From Kineosporia succinea (GTDB taxonomy: Bacteria > Actinomycetota > Actinomycetes > Actinomycetales > Kineosporiaceae), in contig NZ_JAUSQZ010000001.1 of assembly GCF_030811555.1 (NCBI RefSeq), forward strand, positions 372,001-436,000: a stretch of 64,000 nucleotides of DNA. The letters run 5' to 3'. This document shows positions 50,154 through 57,584 of this stretch, one piece after another. Positions within the stretch are counted from its first letter, which is position 1, and every line of letters starts with the position of its first letter. The translations under genes and the position numbers were made by a program. Below the pieces are notes generated by a model. It did no database searches and was not told where the DNA came from. It saw only the letters and a list, made by a program, of their open reading frames with translations.

Positions 50154-51043
50154 GCACGCCCAACCTGAGCGTTCTGTACGACGCGCCCGGCCCGAAGGCC
50201 CGCCGCCGGGCCCTGATCGGCAGCGGCGTGGTGGCCGTGGTCCTCCTGGCCGTGCTCTACGTCGTCTACGTCCGGCTCGCCGACCAGGGCCAGTTCGACC
50301 GCGACCGCTGGGCCCCGCTGTTCGACCCGTCCGACGACCTCTTCCAGCCGGTCTGGGAGAACATCTGGTCCGGCTTCCAGAAGACCATGACGGCGGCCGT
50401 GCTGGCGATCGTGCTGTCCATGGTCATCGGCACCGCGTTCGGCGTGGCCCGGGTGATGTCCCGTCCCGCGCCCCGCATCCCGCTGGTCGTGGTGATCGAG
50501 ACGCTGCGTGGCCTGCCCGTCATCGTGCTGATCTACATGGCCTACCAGCTTCTGCCCGACCTGGGCGTGAACTACGACCCGCTGCCGGGCGAGAACGCGC
50601 TCTGGTACGTCGTGGTCGGCCTGACCGCCTACAACTCGGTGGTCATCGCCGAGATCCTGCGCTCGGGGGTGGCCTCCCTCCCCCGCGGCCAGCGGGAGGC
50701 CGGGCTCGTCATCGGGCTGACGCCGCTGCAGACCATGGTGCAGATCCAGCTGCCCCAGGCGTTCCGCACGATGCTGCCGGCGCTGATCAGCCAGATGGTC
50801 GTCATCCTGAAAGACACCTCGCTGGTCACGTTCATCGGTGGCTACGACGAACTGCTCAACACGGCCAAGCGGATCTTCCAGACGGCGAACAACCCGCTGC
50901 AGACCCTGCTGCTCATCGGCCTGATCTTCATCGTCATCAACTTCGCGCTGTCGCAGCTGGCGGTCTTCGCCGAGAAGCGGATGTCGCGCCGCTCGGCCGG
51001 CCGCGGGGTCAACACCCTGCACGTCGATCCCGGCACCACCTGA
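50150..51043 (+). CDS. gluD: Glutamate-type amino-acid ABC transporter permease
   Basis: A 297-residue permease, longer than GluC by an N-terminal cytoplasmic segment and extra helix (VVAVVLLAVLYVVYVRL). Conserved ETLRGLPVIVLIYMAYQLLP and EAA loop REAGLVIGLTPLQTMVQIQLPQAF. Last gene of the operon; followed by a terminator at 51087. Confidence 0.93.
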   Translation: MSTPNLSVLYDAPGPKARRRALIGSGVVAVVLLAVLYVVYVRLADQGQFDRDRWAPLFDPSDDLFQPVWENIWSGFQKTMTAAVLAIVLSMVIGTAFGVARVMSRPAPRIPLVVVIETLRGLPVIVLIYMAYQLLPDLGVNYDPLPGENALWYVVVGLTAYNSVVIAEILRSGVASLPRGQREAGLVIGLTPLQTMVQIQLPQAFRTMLPALISQMVVILKDTSLVTFIGGYDELLNTAKRIFQTANNPLQTLLLIGLIFIVINFALSQLAVFAEKRMSRRSAGRGVNTLHVDPGTT

Positions 51044-51086
51044 CGCCCGGCGGCCTGGGCCGATCGGGTGACTGCCTGAGTGCGTG

Positions 51087-51129
51087 AGGCGCCGGCGCGC
51101 GGGACACTGGGTCCCTCGCACCGGCGCCT
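51087..51129 (+). terminator. gluABCD terminator
   Basis: AGGCGCCGG pairs with CCGGCGCCT (51087-51095 / 51121-51129) with an inner GGGAC/GTCCC stem, 44 bp after the gluD stop. Confidence 0.8.
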
Positions 51130-51159
51130 TCTCATGAGCGCCCCGCGGCAGGAGGAGCC

Positions 51160-51657
51160 ATGACTCTGACCGGCGAAGAAGCCCGGAAGTATCTCGGCCG
51201 AACCGTTTTCGACGCCGACCACGTGCTGGTCGGCCAGGTCGACGGCATCTACTTCAACGACGCCACGGGCACCCCCGACTGGGTCGCCTTCCACACCGAC
51301 TTCTTCGCGGAGCGCGACGCTTTCGTGCCCTCCGCGCAGATCATCCCGTTCGCGGAGGGACTCTCGATCCCGCTCGGCCGCGACGTGATCATGCTGATGC
51401 CCCGCATCAAGCCCCGTGACCACGCGCTCTCCAGCGCCCAGGTGGCCCGGCTGCACGAGTTCTTCGGCACCTTCTCGGGCGAGCACTTCACCTCCGCCCA
51501 CGAGGGCGCGCCGATGTTCCCGCAGCGCAACCTCGTGCCTGACCCGCGCAGTCGGTTCAGCGGCCGCTCGCACGAAACCGCCTTCGGCACCGGGGCTCCC
51601 GGGCCCAACGAGCCGCACGACGTCACGCTCCAGGGCACCGGGAACCACGCTCCCTAG
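51160..51657 (+). CDS. PRC-barrel domain protein (paralog of 59304-59789)
   Basis: A 165-residue protein. Residues ~8-75 look like a PRC-barrel (YLGRTVFDADHVLVGQVDGIYFND, then WVAFHTDFF...AFVPSAQ). The second half has DHALSSAQVARLHEFFGTF and the tail EPHDVTLQGTGNHAP. The protein at 59304 shares the same layout and near-identical C-terminal motifs, so the two are duplicates. Start ATG after GGAGGAG. Its TAG stop overlaps, tail to tail, the stop of the acyl-CoA ligase. The family is common in actinobacteria but its role is unknown. Confidence 0.8.
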   Translation: MTLTGEEARKYLGRTVFDADHVLVGQVDGIYFNDATGTPDWVAFHTDFFAERDAFVPSAQIIPFAEGLSIPLGRDVIMLMPRIKPRDHALSSAQVARLHEFFGTFSGEHFTSAHEGAPMFPQRNLVPDPRSRFSGRSHETAFGTGAPGPNEPHDVTLQGTGNHAP

Positions 51658-53135
51658 AGAAGCCTGAGAGCGTTCTTGTCGGGTTTCCCGGCGGACGTCA
51701 GCGGCACCGCGTCGATCACCGTGAACGCCCGGGGCACGCACACCTCCCCCAGACGCTCCCCCACGATCCGGCGCAGCTCGTCGTCCAGCCCGGCCACCAC
51801 GTCCTCACGCAACACCACGAAGGCCTCGATCGCCTCACCGGTCGCGGGGTCGGGCACCCCCACCACGTAGGCCTGGTCGACGGCCGGGTGGGAGGCCAGG
51901 GCGCGCTCGATCGGGCCCGCGTACTGCACGTTCGCGTTCACGATGATCACGTCGCGGGCCCGGCCGGACAGGTGCAGGAACCCCTCGCCGTCGAGACCGC
52001 CGAGGTCCCGCGTGCGGATCCAGCCGTCGTCGGTGAAGACCTCGGCCTGCTCGCGCACGATGTCGCCCTCGTTGACGTAGCCGATCGTCTGCTGCGGCGT
52101 GCGCACGTAGATCTCACCGTCACGGGTCTCGACGAGGTTGCGCGGCAGCGGGCGTCCCACCGAGGTCAGGGCGTTCTCCGAGGCCAGTGCCTGCGACGGC
52201 GCGAGCATGCTGATCAGCCCGCACTCGGTCTGCCCGTACCCCTGGAACACGATCGGGCCGAGCAACTCGAGGGCCTCGGCGTAACGGCGTGGGTCGAGGG
52301 GCGACCCGGAGACCATCACCCCCTTCAGCGAGCTCACGTCACCCGTGCCCGCCCGCACCACCGACAGCAGCTCGAGCAGCTTCGGCACCGTCACGATGCT
52401 GCCCGTGATGCGGTGCCGCTCGACGATTTCGGCGAAGGAACCGCCGGCCGAGGGGATCACCAGACGGCCCCCGTGCACCAGGCACACGAGCGCGTAGTCG
52501 ACCATCACGACGCTGTTCAGCGTGCCGTGCAGCAGGTACCGGTCGAGCCGGGACCCCAGATCACTCAGGACCTCGTTGTGCAGCTCCGCGCGCGAGGGCC
52601 ACTCCTGCTCGAACGCGGCGTAGGTCTGCGCGGCGCCCTTCGGATTGCCGGTGCTCCCACTGGTGTAGGTCACCCGGGCGACATCCTCCGGCCGGCCCCG
52701 AGGTGTCAGGTCGTCGTCCTCGTCGAGTCCCATAACGTCCGGAGCCCCCAGAGGCCCCAGGTCCACCAGCACCAGATCCGGCCGCGCCTTGACCACGGCC
52801 GAGACGTCGGTCGACGCGTCCACCACCGCCCAGCCGACGCGGTCGTCGAGCAGGTGGGCGAGCTGCTCGGCGGTGAGGCCCGGACGCACCCCGCTCACCC
52901 GCGTCCCCACCAGGTGCACCGCCAGCAGCGCGGCGAAGCCGACCGGGGTGACCCCGGGCATGAACGCGACCCCTGAACCGGGACCCGCCCCGGCCGAGCG
53001 CAGGGCAGCGGTGACTCTCCGCACCAGCCGCAGCATCCCGGCGGCGGTGACCTCGCCCCCGGGCCACTCGAGCACGACGGCGTCGTCGAGCTCTTCCAGG
53101 CGGTTCAGGACGCGGGCAGGAAACCGGTCGCTCAC
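51654..53135 (-). CDS. AMP-binding acyl-CoA/aryl-acid ligase
   Basis: A 493-residue adenylate-forming enzyme. P-loop VTYTSGSTGNPKG (~155-167), GYGQTECGLISM (A5), FLHLSGRARDVIIVNAN (A7/A8 region) and AGKPDKNAL at the C-terminus with the likely catalytic Lys484. It would activate a carboxylic acid with ATP for transfer to CoA or a carrier. GTG 53135 overlaps the response-regulator stop; the longer upstream frame lies over that gene in another phase. Last gene of the six-gene operon. Acid specificity cannot be read. Confidence 0.9.
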   Translation of the reverse strand: MSDRFPARVLNRLEELDDAVVLEWPGGEVTAAGMLRLVRRVTAALRSAGAGPGSGVAFMPGVTPVGFAALLAVHLVGTRVSGVRPGLTAEQLAHLLDDRVGWAVVDASTDVSAVVKARPDLVLVDLGPLGAPDVMGLDEDDDLTPRGRPEDVARVTYTSGSTGNPKGAAQTYAAFEQEWPSRAELHNEVLSDLGSRLDRYLLHGTLNSVVMVDYALVCLVHGGRLVIPSAGGSFAEIVERHRITGSIVTVPKLLELLSVVRAGTGDVSSLKGVMVSGSPLDPRRYAEALELLGPIVFQGYGQTECGLISMLAPSQALASENALTSVGRPLPRNLVETRDGEIYVRTPQQTIGYVNEGDIVREQAEVFTDDGWIRTRDLGGLDGEGFLHLSGRARDVIIVNANVQYAGPIERALASHPAVDQAYVVGVPDPATGEAIEAFVVLREDVVAGLDDELRRIVGERLGEVCVPRAFTVIDAVPLTSAGKPDKNALRLL

Positions 53136-53812
53136 AGCTCTCCCAGTTGATAGCCGAGTTTGTGCACGGTTCGGACAGCGGTGCGGCCCAGCTTGCGGCG
53201 CAGGTAGTAGACGTAGGTGGCGACCAGCGAGGCCGATGTCGCGTCCTCGAAGACGCGGCGCGCCAGCTCTTCCCGCGGGTGCACCGAGGCGGGCCGGTCG
53301 GCCAGGATCCGGATCAGGTGGAACTCGCGGTCGGACAGCTGGATCCGGCCTCCGGCGGGCAGCACGGCGGTGCGGCTGCCGAGGTCGAGCCGGCCCTCCC
53401 CGATGCGCAGCTCCCGGGCCAGCTCCGCCGGCCGACGGCACAGCGCCCGCAGCCGCGCGGTGAGCTCGCCGAACTCGACCGGCCAGGGCAGGTAGTCGTC
53501 GGCCCCGGCGTCCAGGGCCTCCACCAGCTCGGTCGTGGTGCGGCCGGGCGCCAGCAGCAGCGCCCGCCCGGTGACGGCCTGGGCCCGCAGTCGCCGCACC
53601 AGATCCACACCCCCCACCACCGGCAGCGAGCGCGACAGCACCAGGACGTCGTACTCCCGGGTGAGGGCCCGGTGCAGAGCGGTCTGCCCGTCCCGCACAT
53701 GGTCGACGAGGTAGCCCTCGTGACGAAGCACCGGGATCAGACAGGAGAGGGGCTCGGTCTGCCCCTCCGCGAGGAGCAGACGCACAGGCCGTCGACGTTC
53801 GGTGCTTGCCAT
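53132..53812 (-). CDS. Atypical OmpR-type regulator with degenerate receiver domain
   Basis: A 226-residue protein with a receiver fold (1-120) and an OmpR winged helix (LSDREFHLIRILADRPASVH; VRTVHKLGYQLG). The receiver lacks every catalytic position: the acidic pair (normally EDD) reads AEGQ at 15-18, the phosphoacceptor Asp is Ser60 in VLVLSRSLP, and the conserved Lys is Trp110 (DDYLPWPVEF). It cannot be phosphorylated in the normal way and has no partner kinase. Such atypical regulators (JadR1 and RedZ are known examples) often control antibiotic pathways, sometimes by binding end products. It lies inside a six-gene oxidative operon. Confidence 0.88.
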   Translation of the reverse strand: MASTERRRPVRLLLAEGQTEPLSCLIPVLRHEGYLVDHVRDGQTALHRALTREYDVLVLSRSLPVVGGVDLVRRLRAQAVTGRALLLAPGRTTTELVEALDAGADDYLPWPVEFGELTARLRALCRRPAELARELRIGEGRLDLGSRTAVLPAGGRIQLSDREFHLIRILADRPASVHPREELARRVFEDATSASLVATYVYYLRRKLGRTAVRTVHKLGYQLGEL

Positions 53813-53874
53813 CGTTTGAAAGTGACATACGGTACGTAAAGGACAGCATCACGGCACGATAAAAGTTGAAAGTT
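53813..53874 (-). promoter_or_regulatory. Internal control region with two TTGAAAGT repeats
   Basis: The only real gap in the six-gene operon (60 bp, AT-rich for this genome). Two direct copies of TTGAAAGT lie at 53817-53824 and 53867-53874, 50 bp apart (about five turns); the first abuts the regulator start. A related GAAAGTT occurs at 59217-59223 in the operon's upstream region. A candidate internal promoter and binding sites for the atypical regulator. Confidence 0.45.
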
Positions 53875-55129
53875 ACGCTATCTCCTGAGGAATCCGGGCC
53901 GTCGCGCGCCGGGCCTCCAACCGGTCGATCAGCGTCAGCGCGGGCGTCGTCATCAGCGTGGTCACCAGCGCCACGAGCACCAGCGCCGTGAACATCCGGT
54001 CGCTCACGATCCCCGCCTCCAGGCCGACGTTCAGCGCGATCAGCTGCATCAGGCCGCGGGCGTTCATCAGCGCCCCGACCCGCGCGGCCACCAGGGGCGG
54101 CTGCCCGGAGGCCCGGGCGGCGACCCAGCAGGCACCGAACTTGCCGACGACCGCGGTGAGCACGCAGGCCAGCGCGAACAGCAGCACCGCAGGATCACCG
54201 AGCAGCCCGAACTTCGTGTTCAGCCCGGAGTAGGTGAAGAACAACGGCAGGAACAGGCCGGTGCCGAGTGGGGCGACCGCTCCCATCACCTCCTCGCTCT
54301 CGGCCCGGCGCGGCAGCACCAGTCCCACGCAGAAGGCGCCGAACACCGCGTACAGGCCGATCTCGTCGGTGTACCAGGCCACCGCGAGCAGCAGCAGGAG
54401 CACACCGATCAGGCGTTTCTGCGGGTCGAACCGGGTGCGCTCGAACAGCGCCGTGGTGACCCGCCGGCCGCCCAGCCCCAGGCCGACCGCGAACAGGATC
54501 GCACCGCCCACCGTGAGCAGGGCCGGGCCGAACTCGCCGGAGGCCGTGGCCAGCACGAACGCCAGCAGGATCCAGGCCACCACGTCGTCGATCGCCCCGC
54601 TGGCCAGGGCCAGCGAACCGTGGGGAGTGCCGGCGTGCCCGCGCTCGGTGACGATGCGCGCCAGCATCGGGAAGGCGGTGATGGCCAGGGCCACGCCGAC
54701 GAACGCGGCCGAGACCGGGGTCGACACCCCCTCGGCGAACACGTCCACGTGGTCACGGGCCACGAACGTCAGTGCCACCCCCAGCGTGAGTGGGGCGAGA
54801 ATGCCTGCCAGCGAGACGATTCCGGCGGTCCCGGCGATCTTCCCGGGCCGGTGCGCGGCGAACTCGTACCCGGCCGTGAACATGAACAGGATCAGGCCGA
54901 TCTGCCCCAGCACGTAGAGCACCGGACGCAACTGGTCGGGGAACAGCGCGTCCTGCACCCCCGGCAGCAGCAGGCCGAGCAGGCTGGGCCCGAGCAGCAC
55001 GCCGGCCAGCATCTCGCTGACCACCGGCGGCTGACCGGCCTTGCCGAGCAGCCAGGCGGCACCCCGGCAGACCAGCACGATGACGACCATGGCGATGAAG
55101 AGCCGGGGCGCGAGCTCGGACGGGGTCAC
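53873..55129 (-). CDS. Cation/proton antiporter (CPA2 family)
   Basis: A 418-residue membrane protein with about 12-13 helices and no cytosolic RCK domain. Seen: LLGKAGQPPVVSEMLAGVLLGPSLLG (helices 1-2), FAHRPGKIAGTAGI, ALASGAIDDVVAWILLAFV (the DD ion-binding pair) and ARVGALMNARGLMQLIALNVGL. Close to antiporters found in some antibiotic clusters, where they may act in export or pH homeostasis. GTG 55129 overlaps the P450 stop. Confidence 0.9.
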   Translation of the reverse strand: MTPSELAPRLFIAMVVIVLVCRGAAWLLGKAGQPPVVSEMLAGVLLGPSLLGLLLPGVQDALFPDQLRPVLYVLGQIGLILFMFTAGYEFAAHRPGKIAGTAGIVSLAGILAPLTLGVALTFVARDHVDVFAEGVSTPVSAAFVGVALAITAFPMLARIVTERGHAGTPHGSLALASGAIDDVVAWILLAFVLATASGEFGPALLTVGGAILFAVGLGLGGRRVTTALFERTRFDPQKRLIGVLLLLLAVAWYTDEIGLYAVFGAFCVGLVLPRRAESEEVMGAVAPLGTGLFLPLFFTYSGLNTKFGLLGDPAVLLFALACVLTAVVGKFGACWVAARASGQPPLVAARVGALMNARGLMQLIALNVGLEAGIVSDRMFTALVLVALVTTLMTTPALTLIDRLEARRATARIPQEIA

Positions 55130-56496
55130 CGGTTCACCTCCTGCCTCGAGGCCGGGCCGTGTTCCGGATGATCGTCGAAGTAGCTCGCGCAGAGCCGTTT
55201 CCGGCGGGCGTCGGCCACCATGTACGTGCCCAGCACGAGCTGCGTGAGGCTGATGGTCACGTCGTCGACGCGGTCGCGGGCGCGCATCCGGGCCAGGCGC
55301 GGCCTCAGGTCGGCGTCCGGATCGCGCACCAGCAGACAGGGCCCGCGGTTCGGCATCGAGCGGGTGTGCGAGGCCGACGAGGCCAGACCGTGACGGCGCA
55401 GCACCTCCCGGGCCGCCGCGCGCATCATCACCGGGGCCATGCCGCGCGCCGGGCAGGCCCGATTGGCCGTCACCCCGAACGGGATGAAGTGAGCGTCCCT
55501 GCGTTTCAGCGTCTTCCAGCGGTCGGGGCGGAAGTCGTCGTCCGCGGCCGGGCCGGTGCGCTGGAAGGCCAGGTAGTTGAACAGCAGCACCGATCCGGTG
55601 GGCAGGGTGCGGCCGGGCAGCTCGATCGGGGCGGTGGTCACCCGGTGCGCGATGCCGAACAGGGGGTTCACGCGCAGGCCCTCGTCGATGACGCGGTCGA
55701 GAGCGTCGTCGTCGTGCAGGTTCTCCCGCAGGTCACGCTGCACGTCGGGATGCTGCGCGATCACCATCAGCAGGTGCGCCATCGCCTCCGACATCTGCAC
55801 GACCGCGGTGTTGAAGAACGCGCCCTGCAGGTACCAGGCGGTCTCCCGGGTGCTGAACTCGTCGGCGGGCAGGGTGACCAGTGACTCCCCGGCCTCCAGG
55901 CGCTTTTCGAGATAACGGGTCAGGGCGTCGCGGCGGTCCATGTGCCGCAGGCTGCAGCCCTTCAGCGCGGTGATGACGTCGTCGGCGTTACCCACGATCA
56001 GGTCGCGGGCCTCACGCGGGCAGGGTTCGCCGAAGACCAGTTCGTAGTAGGCCTCCGCCCAGATCGGCATCATCAGATCGCGCAGCCTGACCGCGGTGAC
56101 GTCTTCCAGCGGCAGCTCGTCGAGGATCTTCGCGGTCTTCTCGTGCGCCAGTCGCTCCGCGTCGGCCAGCGGGATCGCGAGCGCCTGCCGCGTCGCCCTC
56201 GCCACGGTGCGGTAGCGAGGGCCAGGTTCCAGGTGTTCCTGGTGCATCTGCGGTCCGGGGGCGAGCCAGTACCAGAACAGGTCCGAGAGGCCCGCTCCCA
56301 CACTGCGGCCGTCGGCGGCGGGGTGTGAGTAGAGCGTCTCGAAGTGCTCAGCGCCGATCGCCGGGCCGGGCACCGGGATGCCCTCCTCGCCGTTGATCCA
56401 GGTGAAGATGTTCTCGCGCAGGCGGATCACGGCCGGGGGCAACCACCAGGGGGCGGTCGCGGTCACGGCCGCGGCGGCCAGGGTGCGGCCGATCAT
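55126..56496 (-). CDS. Cytochrome P450 with a non-canonical heme loop
   Basis: A 456-residue P450. A short hydrophobic N-terminus (1-25), helix K ExxR at Glu272-Arg275 (DEGLRVNP), and the heme-ligand Cys348 in FIPFGVTANRACPARG. Relative to the usual FGxGxRxCxG the loop has one extra residue between Phe and Cys and Ala at the Cys+2 position. The I-helix region (QGAFFNTAVVQM) lacks the usual AGxDT, keeping only Asn-Thr. It presumably hydroxylates or couples a product of the operon. ATG 56496 with GGAGG six bases upstream overlaps the FMN oxidase stop; the upstream frame to 57039 is spurious. Confidence 0.88.
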   Translation of the reverse strand: MIGRTLAAAAVTATAPWWLPPAVIRLRENIFTWINGEEGIPVPGPAIGAEHFETLYSHPAADGRSVGAGLSDLFWYWLAPGPQMHQEHLEPGPRYRTVARATRQALAIPLADAERLAHEKTAKILDELPLEDVTAVRLRDLMMPIWAEAYYELVFGEPCPREARDLIVGNADDVITALKGCSLRHMDRRDALTRYLEKRLEAGESLVTLPADEFSTRETAWYLQGAFFNTAVVQMSEAMAHLLMVIAQHPDVQRDLRENLHDDDALDRVIDEGLRVNPLFGIAHRVTTAPIELPGRTLPTGSVLLFNYLAFQRTGPAADDDFRPDRWKTLKRRDAHFIPFGVTANRACPARGMAPVMMRAAAREVLRRHGLASSASHTRSMPNRGPCLLVRDPDADLRPRLARMRARDRVDDVTISLTQLVLGTYMVADARRKRLCASYFDDHPEHGPASRQEVNR

Positions 56497-57584
56497 GGGT
56501 GGCCTCCAGGGTGCTTGGGGACGCGGCGGTGAGTCGGTGGGCCGGTCCAGATGACGTCGGGGTCGAGGTGGTCCGGACGGCTCACCCCGCAGAGTGCGAG
56601 GGCCTCGTCGACCTCGGTGCGCAGCAGGTCGAGCACCTGGCTGACGCCGTCCTGACCGCCGGCGGCGAGCCCCCAGAGCACCGGCCGGCCGATACCGACG
56701 GCGCTCGCCCCGAGGGCCAGGGCCCGCACCACGTCGATGCCGCGGCGCACCCCGCCGTCGAGGATGAGAGGGAACCCGTCCGGCACGGCCTCGGCGATCG
56801 CGGGCAGCGCGTCGATCGTGGCGACCGTCCCGTCGAGCTGACGGCCGCCGTGGTTGGAGACGACGATCCCGGCGACCCCGTGGTCCACGGCCCGGCGCGC
56901 GTCGTCGGGATGCAGCACACCCTTCAGCAGGACCGGCAGCCCGGTGACCGCCCGGAGGCGGTCGACCGACTCCCAGGTGACCGACGCGTCCATCGCGATC
57001 GAGCGCAGGGTGCCCGCGTCGTCCACCATGTTCTCGCACCTCAGGCCCGCCGGGAGATCGTGGAAACCGTTGCGGTGGTCGCGTTCCCGGCGACCGAGAA
57101 CGGGCGAGTCGACCGTGACCACGAGTGCGCCGTACCCGGCCTTCTCGGCCCGCTGCACCAGCGCGGTCGTGAAGTCCCCGTCGGGCTGCAGGTACAGCTG
57201 GAGCCAGCGCTCGGTCTCCTCACCGATCGCCTCGATCCGGGTGGTGGCGGCCATCGACACGATCATCACGGTGTTGGCCGCGGCGACCGCCCGGGCGGTG
57301 GCGATCTCCCCGTCCGGATGGGCGAGCCGGTGGAAGGCGGTCGGGGACACGATCACCGGGGTGTCGAGGTGACGACCGAGCAGGGTGATGCCCGTGCTTC
57401 TGCTCGAGACGTCCCGTAACACCCGTGGCCGCAGCCGGATCCGCTCGAACGCGTCCCGGTTCGACCGGAGCGTGCTCTCGTCACCGGCGGCGCCGGCGAA
57501 GAAGTCCGCGTGCTCCTTGGTCAGGGTGTTCTGAGCGGCCTTCTCGATGTCGTCAAGACTGAACCATCGGGTGTCAGCGGGCAC
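56493..57584 (-). CDS. FMN-dependent alpha-hydroxy-acid oxidase
   Basis: A 363-residue TIM-barrel flavoenzyme of the glycolate/lactate/4-hydroxymandelate oxidase family. Seen: DFFAGAAGDESTLRSN (usually DYY), VIVSPTAFHRLAHPDGE, TVDSPVLGRRERDHRNG, Lys221 in LLKGVL and the catalytic pair His245/Arg248 in VVSNHGGRQLDG. It would oxidise a 2-hydroxy acid to a 2-keto acid. It overlaps the monooxygenase by 11 nt upstream and the P450 by 4 nt downstream. Confidence 0.9.
   Translation of the reverse strand: MPADTRWFSLDDIEKAAQNTLTKEHADFFAGAAGDESTLRSNRDAFERIRLRPRVLRDVSSRSTGITLLGRHLDTPVIVSPTAFHRLAHPDGEIATARAVAAANTVMIVSMAATTRIEAIGEETERWLQLYLQPDGDFTTALVQRAEKAGYGALVVTVDSPVLGRRERDHRNGFHDLPAGLRCENMVDDAGTLRSIAMDASVTWESVDRLRAVTGLPVLLKGVLHPDDARRAVDHGVAGIVVSNHGGRQLDGTVATIDALPAIAEAVPDGFPLILDGGVRRGIDVVRALALGASAVGIGRPVLWGLAAGGQDGVSQVLDLLRTEVDEALALCGVSRPDHLDPDVIWTGPPTHRRVPKHPGGHP

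Noticed and set aside
53136-53852. N-terminal extension of the AMP-ligase frame to 732 residues, suggesting a fused protein.
   Set aside because: The extension is the antiphase shadow of the response-regulator gene; GTG 53135 overlapping that gene's stop is the natural start.
56497-57039. N-terminal extension of the P450 frame to 637 residues.
   Set aside because: It is Arg/Gly-rich sequence antiphase to the FMN oxidase gene; ATG 56496 has an ideal ribosome site.
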